In this document: piece after piece, positions 1-37,083 of the stretch
Position numbering within the stretch: position 1 is the first letter of the stretch
Layout of the letters: each line of letters begins with the position of its first letter
Assembly (NCBI GenBank): GCA_032173965.1
Contig: CM063284.1
Location: 63,486,863-63,550,862, forward strand
Source of the DNA: Sitta carolinensis
Taxonomy: Eukaryota; Chordata; Aves; Passeriformes; Sittidae
DNA length: 64,000 nucleotides
Reading direction: 5' to 3'
The notes under the pieces: generated by a model
Database searches by the model: none
Seen by the model: only the letters and a program-made list of their open reading frames with translations
What the model was told of the DNA's origin: nothing
Program-made: the position numbers and the translations under genes

Positions 1-2351
1 GTCAGTGGCACTTCTGGTGAAGGTTAATGCAAAAGAAGCAGGAACACTTTAGTCAGGCTATTTGTTTTCTTTCCTTGTGTGGTGCCTTATCTCTTTCATT
101 GTTTGTTATCTTGTATTTTTAAGGTATTTTTAATTTTTTTCTGTTTTAGTCTCTTGCTAACTGAAGTTTCTTTAGCTCCTTGGCCTTTCTGATTTTATTA
201 TGTGCTTTTTCTTTTCCTATATAGTTGCCCTTATTCATCTAATTGTGTTACCACTTTTTACTGTGATCATTTTCTAATTTTCTAGTCGTTAGAGAACTTT
301 GTGAACAACCATAATGGCCTTTGCTTTGTGCCTTTCCTCTGAGTGGAAATTGCTTTGGTTTGGATTTTTTCAGGTGGATTTTTCTTTTCTTTTGTTTTGT
401 TTCTGGGTTTGTTTGGTTTTTTTAAAAAATAAGTCTGTCGTCCTTTCTCTACTGTTGTCACATCCTAGAAGTGAAAGCCCATTTGGTGATCACTGTCACC
501 CAGATTACCTTCCCCTTCCAGTTCTCAATCAATTCTTCTCTATTAGTGTAGGTGAAATCTGTAATCAATGCTCCTAGCTATTTATAAATCCAGGGATGTT
601 CAATGCTTGTTTTGACTGCTGCAGGCAAGAGGCAGTGTCTCAGCAGCCCTCTATTCATGTCTATTCTGCAGCATGAAAAAGGACTGTAAAAGTTAAATCC
701 AGGCCTGCATTTCAAATATGGAGTACTGCTTAAATTTCAAGGGAAATGGGTTCCTGTTTGCAAGTGTTTGCTTTCCAGCTGATACCTCATACATCTTTGA
801 ATAGCTCAAGGTAAAAACTCATGTCATCAGTTAACTGGATTTTCCTTAAGTGTTTCTACCTTGCAAGTAGAGGAAGGACAAGAATATGGATGGTTTTTAA
901 AAGATCATTACTCCTGCTTCAGTTTCTGGACCACAGAGGAGAAAATGTGCATAAACACACTCACAAACACACGCATATATGTGTGTGTATGCAGAATCTT
1001 CAGGTTCCAGATCCCCTTCCACAAGTCACTGCGTGCAAGACCATAGCACAGTATTTTCAGCCTCTATTTGATCCCTATTTTATGTCATCCTTATTATATA
1101 AGTGACTGCAGTTCTTGTATTTATTTGAGAGAAGCTGCTGTGCTTACTGATTTGGCAAGGATTTCAAAATCCCATGGAGAAAGTATTACAACTCTGCAGG
1201 AAATGGTGTTACCTGAGTGCTGATAAGGGGTGATTGTACTGAATGCTTTCACTCTGAGCACTTTCATCAATGTTTCTGACTTCTGGATGTGTTTTTCTGT
1301 GCTCACAGTCATTTAAGGAGGTGAGAAGTCAATGTTTAAAGTTGTGTAAATGCTGAAATTTGTTTTGAGTTTTGAACTTGAACTTCACTTTTTTAGTAGG
1401 GGGGCTTAGCTTTGGCAGTGCTGAGTTGTCTCAATTCCCTTTGTAGATGGGGGTTGCTTTTGTCCTTAACCCATCTTGTAGTTAAAATACAAATTCAAGT
1501 CTCATAAGTGGGTTTAAATGTCTAACAGAAAGCAGCAGAGTCCAGCAAATCTAAGCTGCATTGACACAATATGATCTAATAGAATATGTGTCAGCAAAAT
1601 TGCCCAGATACCAAACTTAGAAAATACATTTTTTATTTCAAATTATCAACTTCAGCAACTGCTGTCTAAGATTTAATATGTATGACAGACTGGATCCTTC
1701 ATGGCCATGTTGATCTGTTGGATGCATGACGTGTTCCACATCTCTTTTTATATGTGTGCATGGATAGAAGGTAAATTGATTTGAATCTTGGTGTGTTTTT
1801 GCAAACGTGCTGATTCCAGTTAGAGTAGATAATATATGCTGCCTACTCTCTCTGCTAAGAAGTAGTGAAATGTGCGTGCACATAAAGGAAATGGGGTGGG
1901 AGAGAGAGAGAAAGAGAGAGCCAGAAAAAGATGTAATGAAGGTATTAGTTTGTAAATCAGACTATGTGTATTTTGTAATCCCATAACAGCTTTCTGGTAG
2001 ACAAGGAAGTGGATAGTGCAAGCAAGGGACCTCATCCTTACTAATGCCAGAGGCTTTTACTCTCTGAAAGCAAGACTGGGGGATTTCTGGGAGCTTTCTG
2101 GTAAATTAAAAAAAAAACCAACAAAACGCCCAAATTTTTATTTTATTTGATTATTATAAATGCCTAGTCCCCTCTCTTGCCTGTGTGCAAACCATTATAT
2201 GAAGATTGTGTGATGGGGCCAGGAGTCGGGACTGCAGATTATGGTTGTCCTGCAAATGGGAAACTGGAGCTGAATGGTCACATTATTAATTTACTTTTCT
2301 GTTTTGTGTTTCCTTCCTTCTGCTCTTCCTACAACACTTCTGGCATTTCAG
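1..2351 (+). other. JARID2 intron upstream of the large exon (partial)
   Basis: AT-rich intron whose 5' end is outside the window. It contains a short alternating purine-pyrimidine patch (about 955-990, CA/TG repeats with ACGCATATATGTGTG), a GA-rich repeat at about 1897-1920 and a short A-run near 2107. No coding exon or transposon recognised. Confidence 0.6.
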
Positions 2352-29113
<26,762 letters not shown>

Positions 29114-29267
29114 TCCTGAAGATGCCAACACTCTCATTTTGTCAATTTATATATATTTTTTGTAATTATTATACCATAGTTTGGAGTACTTGCTGTAGAA
29201 TACAAGCTGTCTTTGCACTAGCTCTAAAGAAGATTTTCTTCTGGTTTTAGAGAACTAATTTTGTTTT

Positions 29268-29275
29268 AGCATTAA
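29268..29275 (+). promoter_or_regulatory. miR-155 8-mer seed match, site 1 in JARID2 3'UTR
   Basis: AGCATTAA is the complement of miR-155-5p seed positions 2-8 followed by A, that is, a full 8-mer site. It lies 155 nt after the stop, upstream of every polyadenylation signal, so it would be present in all 3'UTR isoforms. JARID2 is an established miR-155 target, including in avian cells. Confidence 0.7.
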
Positions 29276-29415
29276 ACTGTTGAAATTTTTTTTTTTTTGT
29301 ACTTAGAATAGATAGATACAGCAGTCTGGTTTTTTTAAACTGCCGTATGTTCACTGTTTTAAAACCGGCAAGGGGCTGATAAAATATTAATTTGTATTGT
29401 CCCTATGGCTGAAAA

Positions 29416-29421
29416 AATAAA
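29416..29421 (+). promoter_or_regulatory. Proximal AATAAA polyadenylation signal of JARID2
   Basis: Canonical hexamer about 300 nt after the stop, with a T-rich stretch downstream. It is a candidate site for a short 3'UTR isoform. Confidence 0.45.
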
Positions 29422-29799
29422 AAGCCTTTTTGGTAACTGTGAAAAAAGGCTTTTAACCCATTTTTTGAATAGGTTAAAGTTTGATGTGTTTTATAATTTG
29501 TTCTCCAGTCACGTGAGCAGATTTTTCTAGAGAGAAAAGGGATAGGAGACAAAAACTTGAAAGAAATTGCTTTACTTTGGCTGTCTTTTATTCTGTCACA
29601 GCAAGATGAGTTTTGTAATTTTTTAAATTGGAGAATACACACTTTCTTTGGGAGGTTATGGCAGCTGAAGATGGACTTTGTTTCCTAACTATAGGCAAAA
29701 GGAGGAGATTTGGAGTATGTTCTCTTTTACCAGCACATCACTATGCATCTGTTTTGAGGGGGAAAAATTTAAAAAGAAAAATCTAAAAAAAAATTTTAA

Positions 29800-29804
<5 letters not shown>

Positions 29805-29831
<27 letters not shown>
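29805..29831 (+). repeat. 27-nt A-run in the JARID2 3'UTR
   Basis: Homopolymer A inside the transcribed 3'UTR, preceded by a further A/T-rich stretch. Likely source of oligo-dT internal priming. Confidence 0.95.
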
Positions 29832-29834
<3 letters not shown>

Positions 29835-30093
29835 GGAAAAAAGACTGCCTGCCTTGAGGAGTTATGTGAGGGAAAACTGTGCCTGATTTCATTAGGAAAT
29901 CCATTCTGTTATTTTTTGGTGCTGTTGGCTACTTTATCAAAAACCCTTCAATAGCATCCTTTAAAAAAAAAAAAAAGATAAAAAAATTAAAAAAAGTGAT
30001 TGAAGCCATAAGTGCTTCTTTTGTCATAGACGTGCAATCTTTCTAACATTCCATTTCCATTCCACTGCTGTTTTTCACACCTCTACACAGTCA

Positions 30094-30101
30094 AGCATTA
30101 A
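30094..30101 (+). promoter_or_regulatory. miR-155 8-mer seed match, site 2 in JARID2 3'UTR
   Basis: A second AGCATTAA about 980 nt after the stop codon. It would be lost if the proximal AATAAA at 29416 is used, so alternative polyadenylation could tune miR-155 sensitivity. The match is seen; function is inferred from the known target relationship. Confidence 0.65.
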
Positions 30102-30483
30102 TTTTTGTTTTGAATTTGTTTCATTATATGATCACATTTAGAGCCACTAGCAAGTCTGCATATTTCTTTTGAATGTGAAAATGCATTTGCTTTCATCTTG
30201 TCTATTTTTTCTCTTCATGTTGTAACAAAAAAAATAACACCTTTTGTACATATGCCTGTAAATTTTTTTAAATACTTGAGCCTTTTCTTGGGGTGGGGGG
30301 AGGGATGGCAAAGAGACAAGATGAAGAAAAGCCTTACGTTTCACTTTCTTCATCGGTTGGATTGGATGCTTACAGGGTTTTTCTTGTAACATTTATAAGT
30401 GCTGCTTACATCACTGAACAACAACAAAAAATAATAATGGAGTAGCTGTTGCCCTTTTCTGGTTGTGTGTACAGTATGTGTGG

Positions 30484-30489
30484 AATAAA
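30484..30489 (+). promoter_or_regulatory. Internal AATAAA polyadenylation signal of JARID2
   Basis: Canonical hexamer preceded by a GTGTGT-containing segment and followed by TGTTTTGTTTCG-like T/G-rich sequence, so it is a plausible cleavage site. Confidence 0.45.
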
Positions 30490-30871
30490 AAAGGGAAAAT
30501 GTTTTCACAAACTGTTTTGTTTCGTAATTGAATTCAACAATACCGTAGCTACCCATATTGCACTGAGCTTGCCAGTGGTGACTGCCAGGAAAGTCCTATA
30601 ATACAATTTGTTGGTTGTTGTTGCAGAAGACTGAACTGTTTTGGAATATTTAACAATAACATAAACAGAGTCAAGTGTTTTCAAATGTGGTTGTCTGGTT
30701 TTTATGGCCTTGCTGTGTACTTTTCCCTCTTGACAGTAAACTTCTGACTATGGCTTACAGTTTGACATTTAATTTATTAGCGCTGCTCTGCTCTCTTTCC
30801 TTGTAAGGAAAGACTTCATGTTGTTTATTGCCAGTTTTTTGTTTACTTTCCAGGTTTGTACTACGAGGTTT

Positions 30872-30877
30872 AATAAA
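30872..30877 (+). promoter_or_regulatory. Distal AATAAA polyadenylation signal of JARID2
   Basis: Canonical hexamer about 1.76 kb after the stop, followed by an A-run and then T/G-rich sequence (TTTTTTGG, TTTTGTCTGTC). This is the best candidate for the main 3' end. Confidence 0.6.
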
Positions 30878-30895
30878 AAAAACAAAACTTTTTTG

Positions 30896-31569
30896 GACAT
30901 TTTGTCTGTCTTCTGGAAAGCGAGAGAGTAAAGGAAGCTCCTTCAAGATAAATTTCTTTCAACAGCTGCCTTGTTGAATAGTCAAATCTCTAATGTAGGT
31001 AGGGAGCTTTCAGCCTTCGTTTCCCAGGCAGGGGTCAGGAAACACTTTGTCAGCTAACAGGAGAATCCTAAGGAAACTGGCCACTGCTCAGCTGGCAATC
31101 AGCAAGGAGACACTTCATTCCCAGCCATTGGCTTTGTCAGGGTAGGTCTTTGGAAGGGATCTACATCACAGCTCATCCTTTTACTTACGCTGTTTCTGAT
31201 TACATTCTTTCCCTCTGTGCAGGAAGAGCAGGAGCCAGGAGCCTTCTCAAAGGAGAGCGGATCCCTGAAAACAGAGCATGAGACTTTGACAAGCAACAGG
31301 CATTAGACATGGTTAGACCTCGAGTCCAGAAAGAAAAACAACTGCAGAAAAAATGGGAATGAGATGATGCCTATAGCTCCTGAGGTTTCTAAAATACACG
31401 CACTTAATTAATAATTAACTCAGGTTTATCTCCCTAGTGTAGTCAAACAGATGTCACCATGGAAAATCACATTACCTTGGTGCTCCTAATAACCTTTTTT
31501 GTTTTCCTGAGTTAGGCTCCTCTGTTCACTTGTCATGCATAAAATACCTGGGTAATCAAGTAAAAGACG
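30896..31569. other. Intergenic gap between convergent JARID2 and DTNBP1 3' ends
   Basis: About 0.7 kb with no coding exon or recognisable repeat. The tail-to-tail arrangement with a gap under 1 kb matches the human locus. I see no defined insulator or terminator motif. Confidence 0.6.
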
Positions 31570-32226
31570 TGGTTGGGATAGAAATTCTTTATTTTATCTC
31601 GAAAGAGGAGTAAGTACACAATGCTAAGATACCTGCTCCACAAGGAGTGCAACATTTCCATATGCATCTCTCCTCCTTCTTGCGTTCTTATTTTTTCCTT
31701 AACACATATAACTAAGTTGGTCCTGAATAAGAAGTGTGAGAACAGTAGACATTGCTGCGTTAGTAGACAAAGGCAGGAGGAAGACAGTAGGTAGTAAAGA
31801 GTAGAAAATAACTTTTCATTTTGGTTTGGATCCTAAATCTTCAGTTGCAGATGCTGAAAACATGCAAGGAACAATTTGGGTTCAGTATTATACATCAACT
31901 GTTAATTACTTCCAATCAGCCATTTAAAGGTTAGTGGTCAAAGTAACTTCTACTTTCCCCCTTAAATTTTCTTATACATAGTATATACAACAGTTTTACT
32001 GCTCCCCTGAGCCCCAAGACTACTGTTAAAGTGTGTGTGCTTTAGGCATAATTTTTTCTTTAAAAACCAACCTCCACATGACTGGCAATTTTGTAAAAAG
32101 GCAGTATTATTACTAAGTAAAAAGATCTGGCTGTTACGCTTGGTTAGCAAATTGTTACACAGGCAAGCTCTTCATTCACTTGTTCATTCATTCAGAAGTC
32201 ATTCTTAAAGGATATGGGTTTAAGAT
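31570..32226 (-). other. DTNBP1: DTNBP1 3' untranslated region
   Basis: About 0.65 kb downstream of the stop on the minus strand, ending shortly after the only good AATAAA found in the region (31588-31593, TTTATT on the plus strand). AT-rich with no repeats. The 3' boundary is inferred. Confidence 0.6.
31588..31593 (-). promoter_or_regulatory. AATAAA polyadenylation signal of DTNBP1
   Basis: TTTATT on the plus strand reads AATAAA on the minus strand, about 635 nt past the stop. No other canonical hexamer was seen between the stop and here. Confidence 0.6.
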
Positions 32227-32474
32227 TCAAATAGTTTGAGAGTCACTTTCATCACTGCCATCTGAAGCACCCTTTCTCTCAGTTACAGCAGCAAGGGCAG
32301 TGTCCACTTGGACCTCCTCTTCGTCAGACTGAACAACCGGGGACTCTCCTTCGCTCGCGTCCTGGCTGGCAGAGTCAGTGCAGGTGGAGGACAGGGAACA
32401 GAGTTTCTGCCGTAACTCAGACTGGCTCGGCACCTGGAGACTGATCTCGTTCACGTAGGTGTTGGAGTCGGGCC
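32227..32474 (-). CDS. DTNBP1: DTNBP1 terminal coding exon (human exon 10): acidic PEST-like tail
   Basis: Acceptor AACTCTCAG|GG on the minus strand, stop TGA at 32227-32229. It encodes [20 protein letters not shown], then [20 protein letters not shown], and [21 protein letters not shown] lineage-specific tail rich in Ser/Asp/Glu ends the protein. It corresponds to the tail of human isoform dysbindin-1A. The middle block [18 protein letters not shown] is unchanged from human, while both flanks drift. Confidence 0.96.
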
Positions 32475-35400
32475 CTGAGAGTTGGGAAAACAACAACAGT
32501 CAAGCTCTGGCTCAGCAAGGGGATTGAGAAGTCAATACATTAACATCAGCTCAGCTCTGGTTAGGGAGTCACTTTCAGGCTCTTCTTCTTTTGCAAGACA
32601 CCAAGAAGAAAATCCCCAATAAAAATCAGTGTAACAGAACTACAAAAATTGGAAATTTAAAACGAACCAAACAACTAAGAAACAGGCAACAAAATTCATC
32701 ACCAGTTTTGACTGAAGATGCAAAAGCAAATTCAATTCAGCATGAAAGCAGTCCTTTGGTAGAGTAATACCACAGCTCAAGTGCACAGGAGTGGGATTTT
32801 AAGACTGCTTCCTCCATATCCTGTGCAAAAAAAACTTGTAAGCTAGTTTGGTGTAACAGTGTTTGCTTGCAATTTGAGAGTTCAGGTATCAAAATTAGAT
32901 CCTCTTCCCTGGACAGTTCCTGACAGCAAAAAAGTTAAAATGAGGAAGCATCTAAACACTTTCTATGTGATCTGCCAAAGAAAGCCCTTTTATCCTTCTC
33001 TCCTATACCTAACAAGTGTTTCTCCACAGTCAGAGCATTCAGCTTAAGCTGGTGAGTAACTTAAGTGAGAAAATTCTCTTAAAAATTTTACTAGAAAGTT
33101 TTTGAGAAGGATCAGATGGATATGAGCTACACCTTACCTCTGCTCAGATGGTTTGCAGAGCAGTTCAAACCACCTTGTCTATACCTGCTCCTCAAGTATC
33201 TGAGTCATATTTTAACAATAGAAATTTTAGAGAATCCGCCTTAGGCAGTGTACACCAGCATGCATTAGATCAATTTACACAACACACAGAGAAGGAGTTT
33301 TCAGGAGTGGTAGAGCTAACTCAATTTTGCAGCTGAACTTACTGTCAGGAAATGTTGCAAAGCCAATGTCCATAAACTGGCAATGTTTATAGCAAGGCAA
33401 ATTTGAAAATGTTTCAATGTCTTGAGCTGATTCTCATTTATACCCATTATTTTAATGACTTACCCGCATTTTGTGGTGTTCAGCCCAATAGTCAAACAAA
33501 CCTTGCCCTGACAACCCACTTCTCCACTGATCTTCATCACAGCAAGATGAAGAGTTACCTTTAAGCTATCCTAATTTTCTGAGAATGAAGACTATTGCAT
33601 ATTTCATTTGATTCTGGGGTGCCAGGTTCTTAAAACATGCACAAAAATCCGTTAGTCCAAGGGAAATAAATGTCTGGAACCACAAGAGCAAAATTCATGA
33701 GACTTACGCTGCAGTAAGGCTGCAGCACTGGAACATTATTACAGCACAGGTGCATTATACTGCAGTGTATGTCCACATATAGAACACTGTATGTATAGGC
33801 TGCAATAGTTAGATTACAGCATAAAATAATGAATGCATTTTTTCAAAAGCTAATGCATTTATCTACTTAGTTAAAAAAGTAGTTTCTGTGCTTCCTTTGG
33901 TAATCCTAATGTTTGCTGTTAAGTCACAAAGCTTCTTGGTCCAACATCTGCCAAACAGCTAGCAAGGGGAAAACAGTCCTAGATTCTGCAATTATTGGCA
34001 AGCTCAAATGATGATCAGATTTAATAATGCACGAAGTGGATGCCTATCCAAAACCAACCATCTCAATTCAGTTTTTGCAGTGAAACACAAAAATGCAAAC
34101 CTTTAGTAGTCAAGTGCACCTTGACCATTTACCACAAGCTTTACATGTTCACAGCAGGTGTTAATCAGGGAGTACTGTAAGTACTTCCATAAAGTATTTC
34201 AATCTGTATTTTGAGAAGAAATCAAAAGGACCTTTAAAGGAGCCTCATCATCTCCCTCAAGATAAATAATTTCAGCTCTTTTGAGGAAAGGCATTTTAGC
34301 TCTAAAGTTTTTAACTAAGAAAACACTTCTATGGTAAATATAAGATTCAGTATATTGAGACACTAATTCTCAGCATGTATGTAATCTGCTGGGTTGAACC
34401 TTGTCTCAGTATCTCTCACTGAAGATACTGCATTATACAACTGGTCCAAGTTTGACAAGCAACATTTTGGACAAACTCTAAGCGATCAGTATTAAAAATA
34501 AGAGCCTAATTACTGCCAACTTTCTGGTGATGTTTGTCAAAATGTCCTCTATTAACTCTATATTGGGAAAAATGCCCCTCAAGCCAGTACGTAACACATC
34601 ACCTACCCAGACGGATGAATACAACAGGGAGCTGCACTAAGAAGAATGAGATTGTCTGGAGATATCACATAGTTTTGCAGCAACTCCCTTGCACAGCAAC
34701 TAAATATTAATGTTTTAAGAAGCACTAATGAAGAACAGTCAATCTGCATCAAGTGTGATGTTTTATTAGATAACATCACCCATTACAAATGAGAGCAGTT
34801 CTGGTGGTTTATCACTGTCTTCTAAGCAGGCTGTCACTACAAGTACCATACCCAGCATGGGAGACAGCACATTATTGTCTTCGCTTCCTGAGTTTAAAAA
34901 GACGTCGAGTGCTTCCTGGTCAGACATGTCCATTAGGTCCATCTGCTCCAGCATGTCCACATTCACCTCCATGGAAGACATACTCCCAATCGGTTCTGCA
35001 GGAGAAACAGCGCAGTGAGCAAACTGACAATCAGCTACACGAGGTTATTACCTACCAAGGCTCCAGAGGCTGCTGTAATTGTCTGCATCAGCAATAATTA
35101 AACTTAGGAATGGAAGGAGCCCACCCACAGGAGCTGCTCAGCAGCAACCTCGGCCCAAATCCAAGAGCACTCTGTGCAGTCTTTGTTGCGAAACATCCAT
35201 TACTGCTTTTGTAAACCAAAACATTTTTAGCAGCAGTATTTATAGCAATAACCTTCTCAGAAATAAGCTGAGATGGGACTCAAGCGCAAAGATTGAAACT
35301 TTCTATTTAGGAACTCTCCTTTTCAATTTTCTAAACCAAAAGTCTTTTTAGAGAAAAACAAACAAGTTTAAGGACACAGTCACTAAATGTCAATATACAA

Positions 35401-37083
35401 GGGATGTAGAAGTTCAGAAACTGGGATTAATGTTAACAGAGAGCAGCTGTTCTTCTCTCAGTTAATCTAAGAAATTACAGTAGTCTGTAAAACCCAGGCT
35501 CATGCCCAGTATCTTCTCTCAGCATGGGTATTTCACATTAATAATTACTTGAGCAGATTACTTATTACTTGTACAGTATTGACAATTATTACTTATTACT
35601 TATACAGTACTGACAATTTGCAAGGGAAGTAAATACTTGGATGAGCATCTTCTTCCTTGAACAGCAAAACATGCAAACAGGAAACAAGTAAGTTCAGGGC
35701 CACTCAGATTTAAGTCCAGCTGCTGCATAATATCAAACTATTACGATGAACAGTTTACTTGTTTATCTAAATTTAATAATTATATTACTGAGAGCCTTTA
35801 TCAGTGAACTGAGATGAAATTCCGTAATTTGACTGGGGGATTTTTTTTTTTCAAAAATGCTATAGCTCTGCAGCTCTACATGTACTGCAGGTAGTACATG
35901 TACATCTTTCATTAAAACAGTTCCTTTGATACACTTGGGTTCCACATTATCCTAAAAAGCTGAAGTTCTAAATGTTAGGCAGCCTAATACTCTAAAAGAG
36001 CTGTGTGTCCAGTACCAGCCCATGACAATGTCCACTTTTAGTCTAAAAGACAACATATTACAGAAAGCAGGAGACTCAAACTCAGTTCCTCCCCTGACCG
36101 TGAATTTAAATTTACATATCCCACCTCTCCTTAGCCACCCATACAGAGCATCTTGCAGATGAGTATTTATAGCACTCATGCAGAGAAACGGAAACCTTGG
36201 ATTATATTCCCCACTCTGACATTACAAATGATAGCAGAACTGCAATGATAGCAGAACTGCACTTGGAGCAGGGACAGAATATCTACATTTTTTTCTGCCA
36301 CATGAATGCATAATTTCCCACTGGCTTCCTTACTGGTCCAACAATCCCTGCATTTTGGCCTAACAGATGGAAACCTCCCACAAAGAATTCCCCCTAATCT
36401 CTGGCGTTCTTCTGCTTTAACCAGTCCAGAGATACCAGACTTGTGTAATGTCATAATAAGGAGAGCACTTAATCTAACCTCCTGTGTCCTAATGGCACCC
36501 AGTGGGAATAGCTGCCACCTGGGAACTGCTCAGAAATGCTACACTGAGCCTTCCTCTGTACTTTGCAAAGTTTTCTGAGGCATCTCCTTGCCAAATGACA
36601 ATCCCAGGCTTTGGAACTCCAGTGGACAAAGCAGCTGCCTCTATCCATATATCCACATGCATAGATGCACTCTTCAGCTGCAGAGAAAAACGCTGTTCCA
36701 GATGTAGTTCAGTGCTCTGCATTTCCTCAGATGAGAAGCAGAGCCTGATAATCTTCTAAGGTATCCAGTACCCCTAGGAGGCAAAATTTGTTTAAAATGC
36801 TTATCTGAAGTTCCAGTTCTACTGAGGAAGAATTTTGCTGTACTTCCTCTGTAAGCACTTCTGGCTCTGCCTGCTCAACAATGCTCTCCAGGTTGGGAGT
36901 TTGTGCAAAAGGTGTTTTACAACTTGCCTCTCCTCTCTGCTATCTGCAAGTACCCTGTGGAAAGGTATTGCTCCATGTCCTGCTGGAAGGCTTCTTCAAA
37001 GAACTTCTGGCGCTCCTTTAGCTTCATCTGCTGGGTGTGCTCCATGTCCAAAACCTTCTGTGCATGTTCAGCATCGAGTTCAG
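32227..37083 (-). CDS. DTNBP1: DTNBP1 (dysbindin-1), last three coding exons, 5'-partial
   Basis: Dysbindin-1 is a coiled-coil subunit of BLOC-1, which acts in the cytosol in biogenesis of lysosome-related organelles, endosomal sorting and neuronal vesicle traffic. Three exons (37083-36928, 34995-34852, 32474-32227 on the minus strand) splice in phase to 182 residues, matching human residues about 171-351. The first carries the end of the coiled coil ([20 protein letters not shown]). The second has [20 protein letters not shown] and ALDVFLNSG. The last has the acidic PEST-like tail ([20 protein letters not shown]). The C-terminus is divergent and ends DESDSQTI, where human ends in EDSDS. Upstream exons encoding human residues 1 to about 170 are not in the window. 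The intron after 36928 uses a GC donor. Confidence 0.96.
32475..34851 (-). other. DTNBP1 intron between human exons 9 and 10
   Basis: A 2.4-kb AT-rich intron with a canonical GT donor; no repeat or exon recognised. Confidence 0.7.
34852..34995 (-). CDS. DTNBP1: DTNBP1 exon (human exon 9)
   Basis: Acceptor TCCTGCAG|AA, donor CTGG|GTATGG. It encodes [40 protein letters not shown] and NNVLSPML plus one base of Gly, matching human with few substitutions. It is 144 nt, keeping phase. The internal ATG within SMSSMEV can look like a start in an isolated reading frame but is not one here. Confidence 0.96.
35557..35618 (+). repeat. Tandem duplication, 2 x 31 bp
   Basis: ATTACTTATTACTT(G/A)TAC-type unit repeated head to tail with only two mismatches between copies, indicating a fairly recent local duplication. 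Confidence 0.9.
36228..36261 (+). repeat. Tandem duplication, 2 x 17 bp
   Basis: ATGATAGCAGAACTGCA occurs twice in direct tandem with no mismatch. Confidence 0.95.
36928..37083 (-). CDS. DTNBP1: DTNBP1 coiled-coil exon (human exon 8)
   Basis: Reading on the minus strand, the acceptor is ATGCTCAG|CTGAAC, completing a split Ala codon. The exon runs [40 protein letters not shown] and [11 protein letters not shown], then one base of Glu. It is nearly identical to human, with D for E in the KVLDMEH stretch. It is 156 nt long, so its inclusion or skipping keeps frame. The donor is AGAG|GCAAGT, a GC donor with otherwise ideal consensus. Confidence 0.96.

Larger units (their letters stand above)
29114..30895 (+). 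other. JARID2: JARID2 3' untranslated region
   Basis: About 1.8 kb of AT-rich sequence after the stop, similar in length to the human JARID2 3'UTR. It has AATAAA signals at 29416-29421, 30484-30489 and 30872-30877. It also has two miR-155 8-mer seed matches, a 27-A run at 29805-29831 and a second A-rich tract at about 29962-29996. The distal end is inferred from the last AATAAA and is not proven by transcript data. Confidence 0.8.
34996..36927 (-). other. DTNBP1 intron between human exons 8 and 9, GC-AG type
   Basis: A 1.9-kb intron. The donor on the minus strand reads AGAG|GCAAGT and the acceptor TCCTGCAG|AA. It contains two small tandem duplications (35557-35618 and 36228-36261). No transposon recognised. 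Confidence 0.9.

Noticed and set aside
955..990. Imperfect CA/TG palindrome-like patch as a possible hairpin RNA
   Set aside because: Explained by alternating CA and TG microsatellite composition; no precursor-like structure beyond it.
2274..2351. Upstream ATG extending the JARID2 large exon frame
   Set aside because: The added residues are hydrophobic and unlike JARID2. A clear pyrimidine tract and TTTCAG acceptor sit at 2351, so this is intron read-through.
34766..34851. Apparent C-terminal extension of the DTNBP1 exon frame past SPMLG
   Set aside because: A GT donor follows the split Gly codon, and the next exon resumes the dysbindin sequence in phase.
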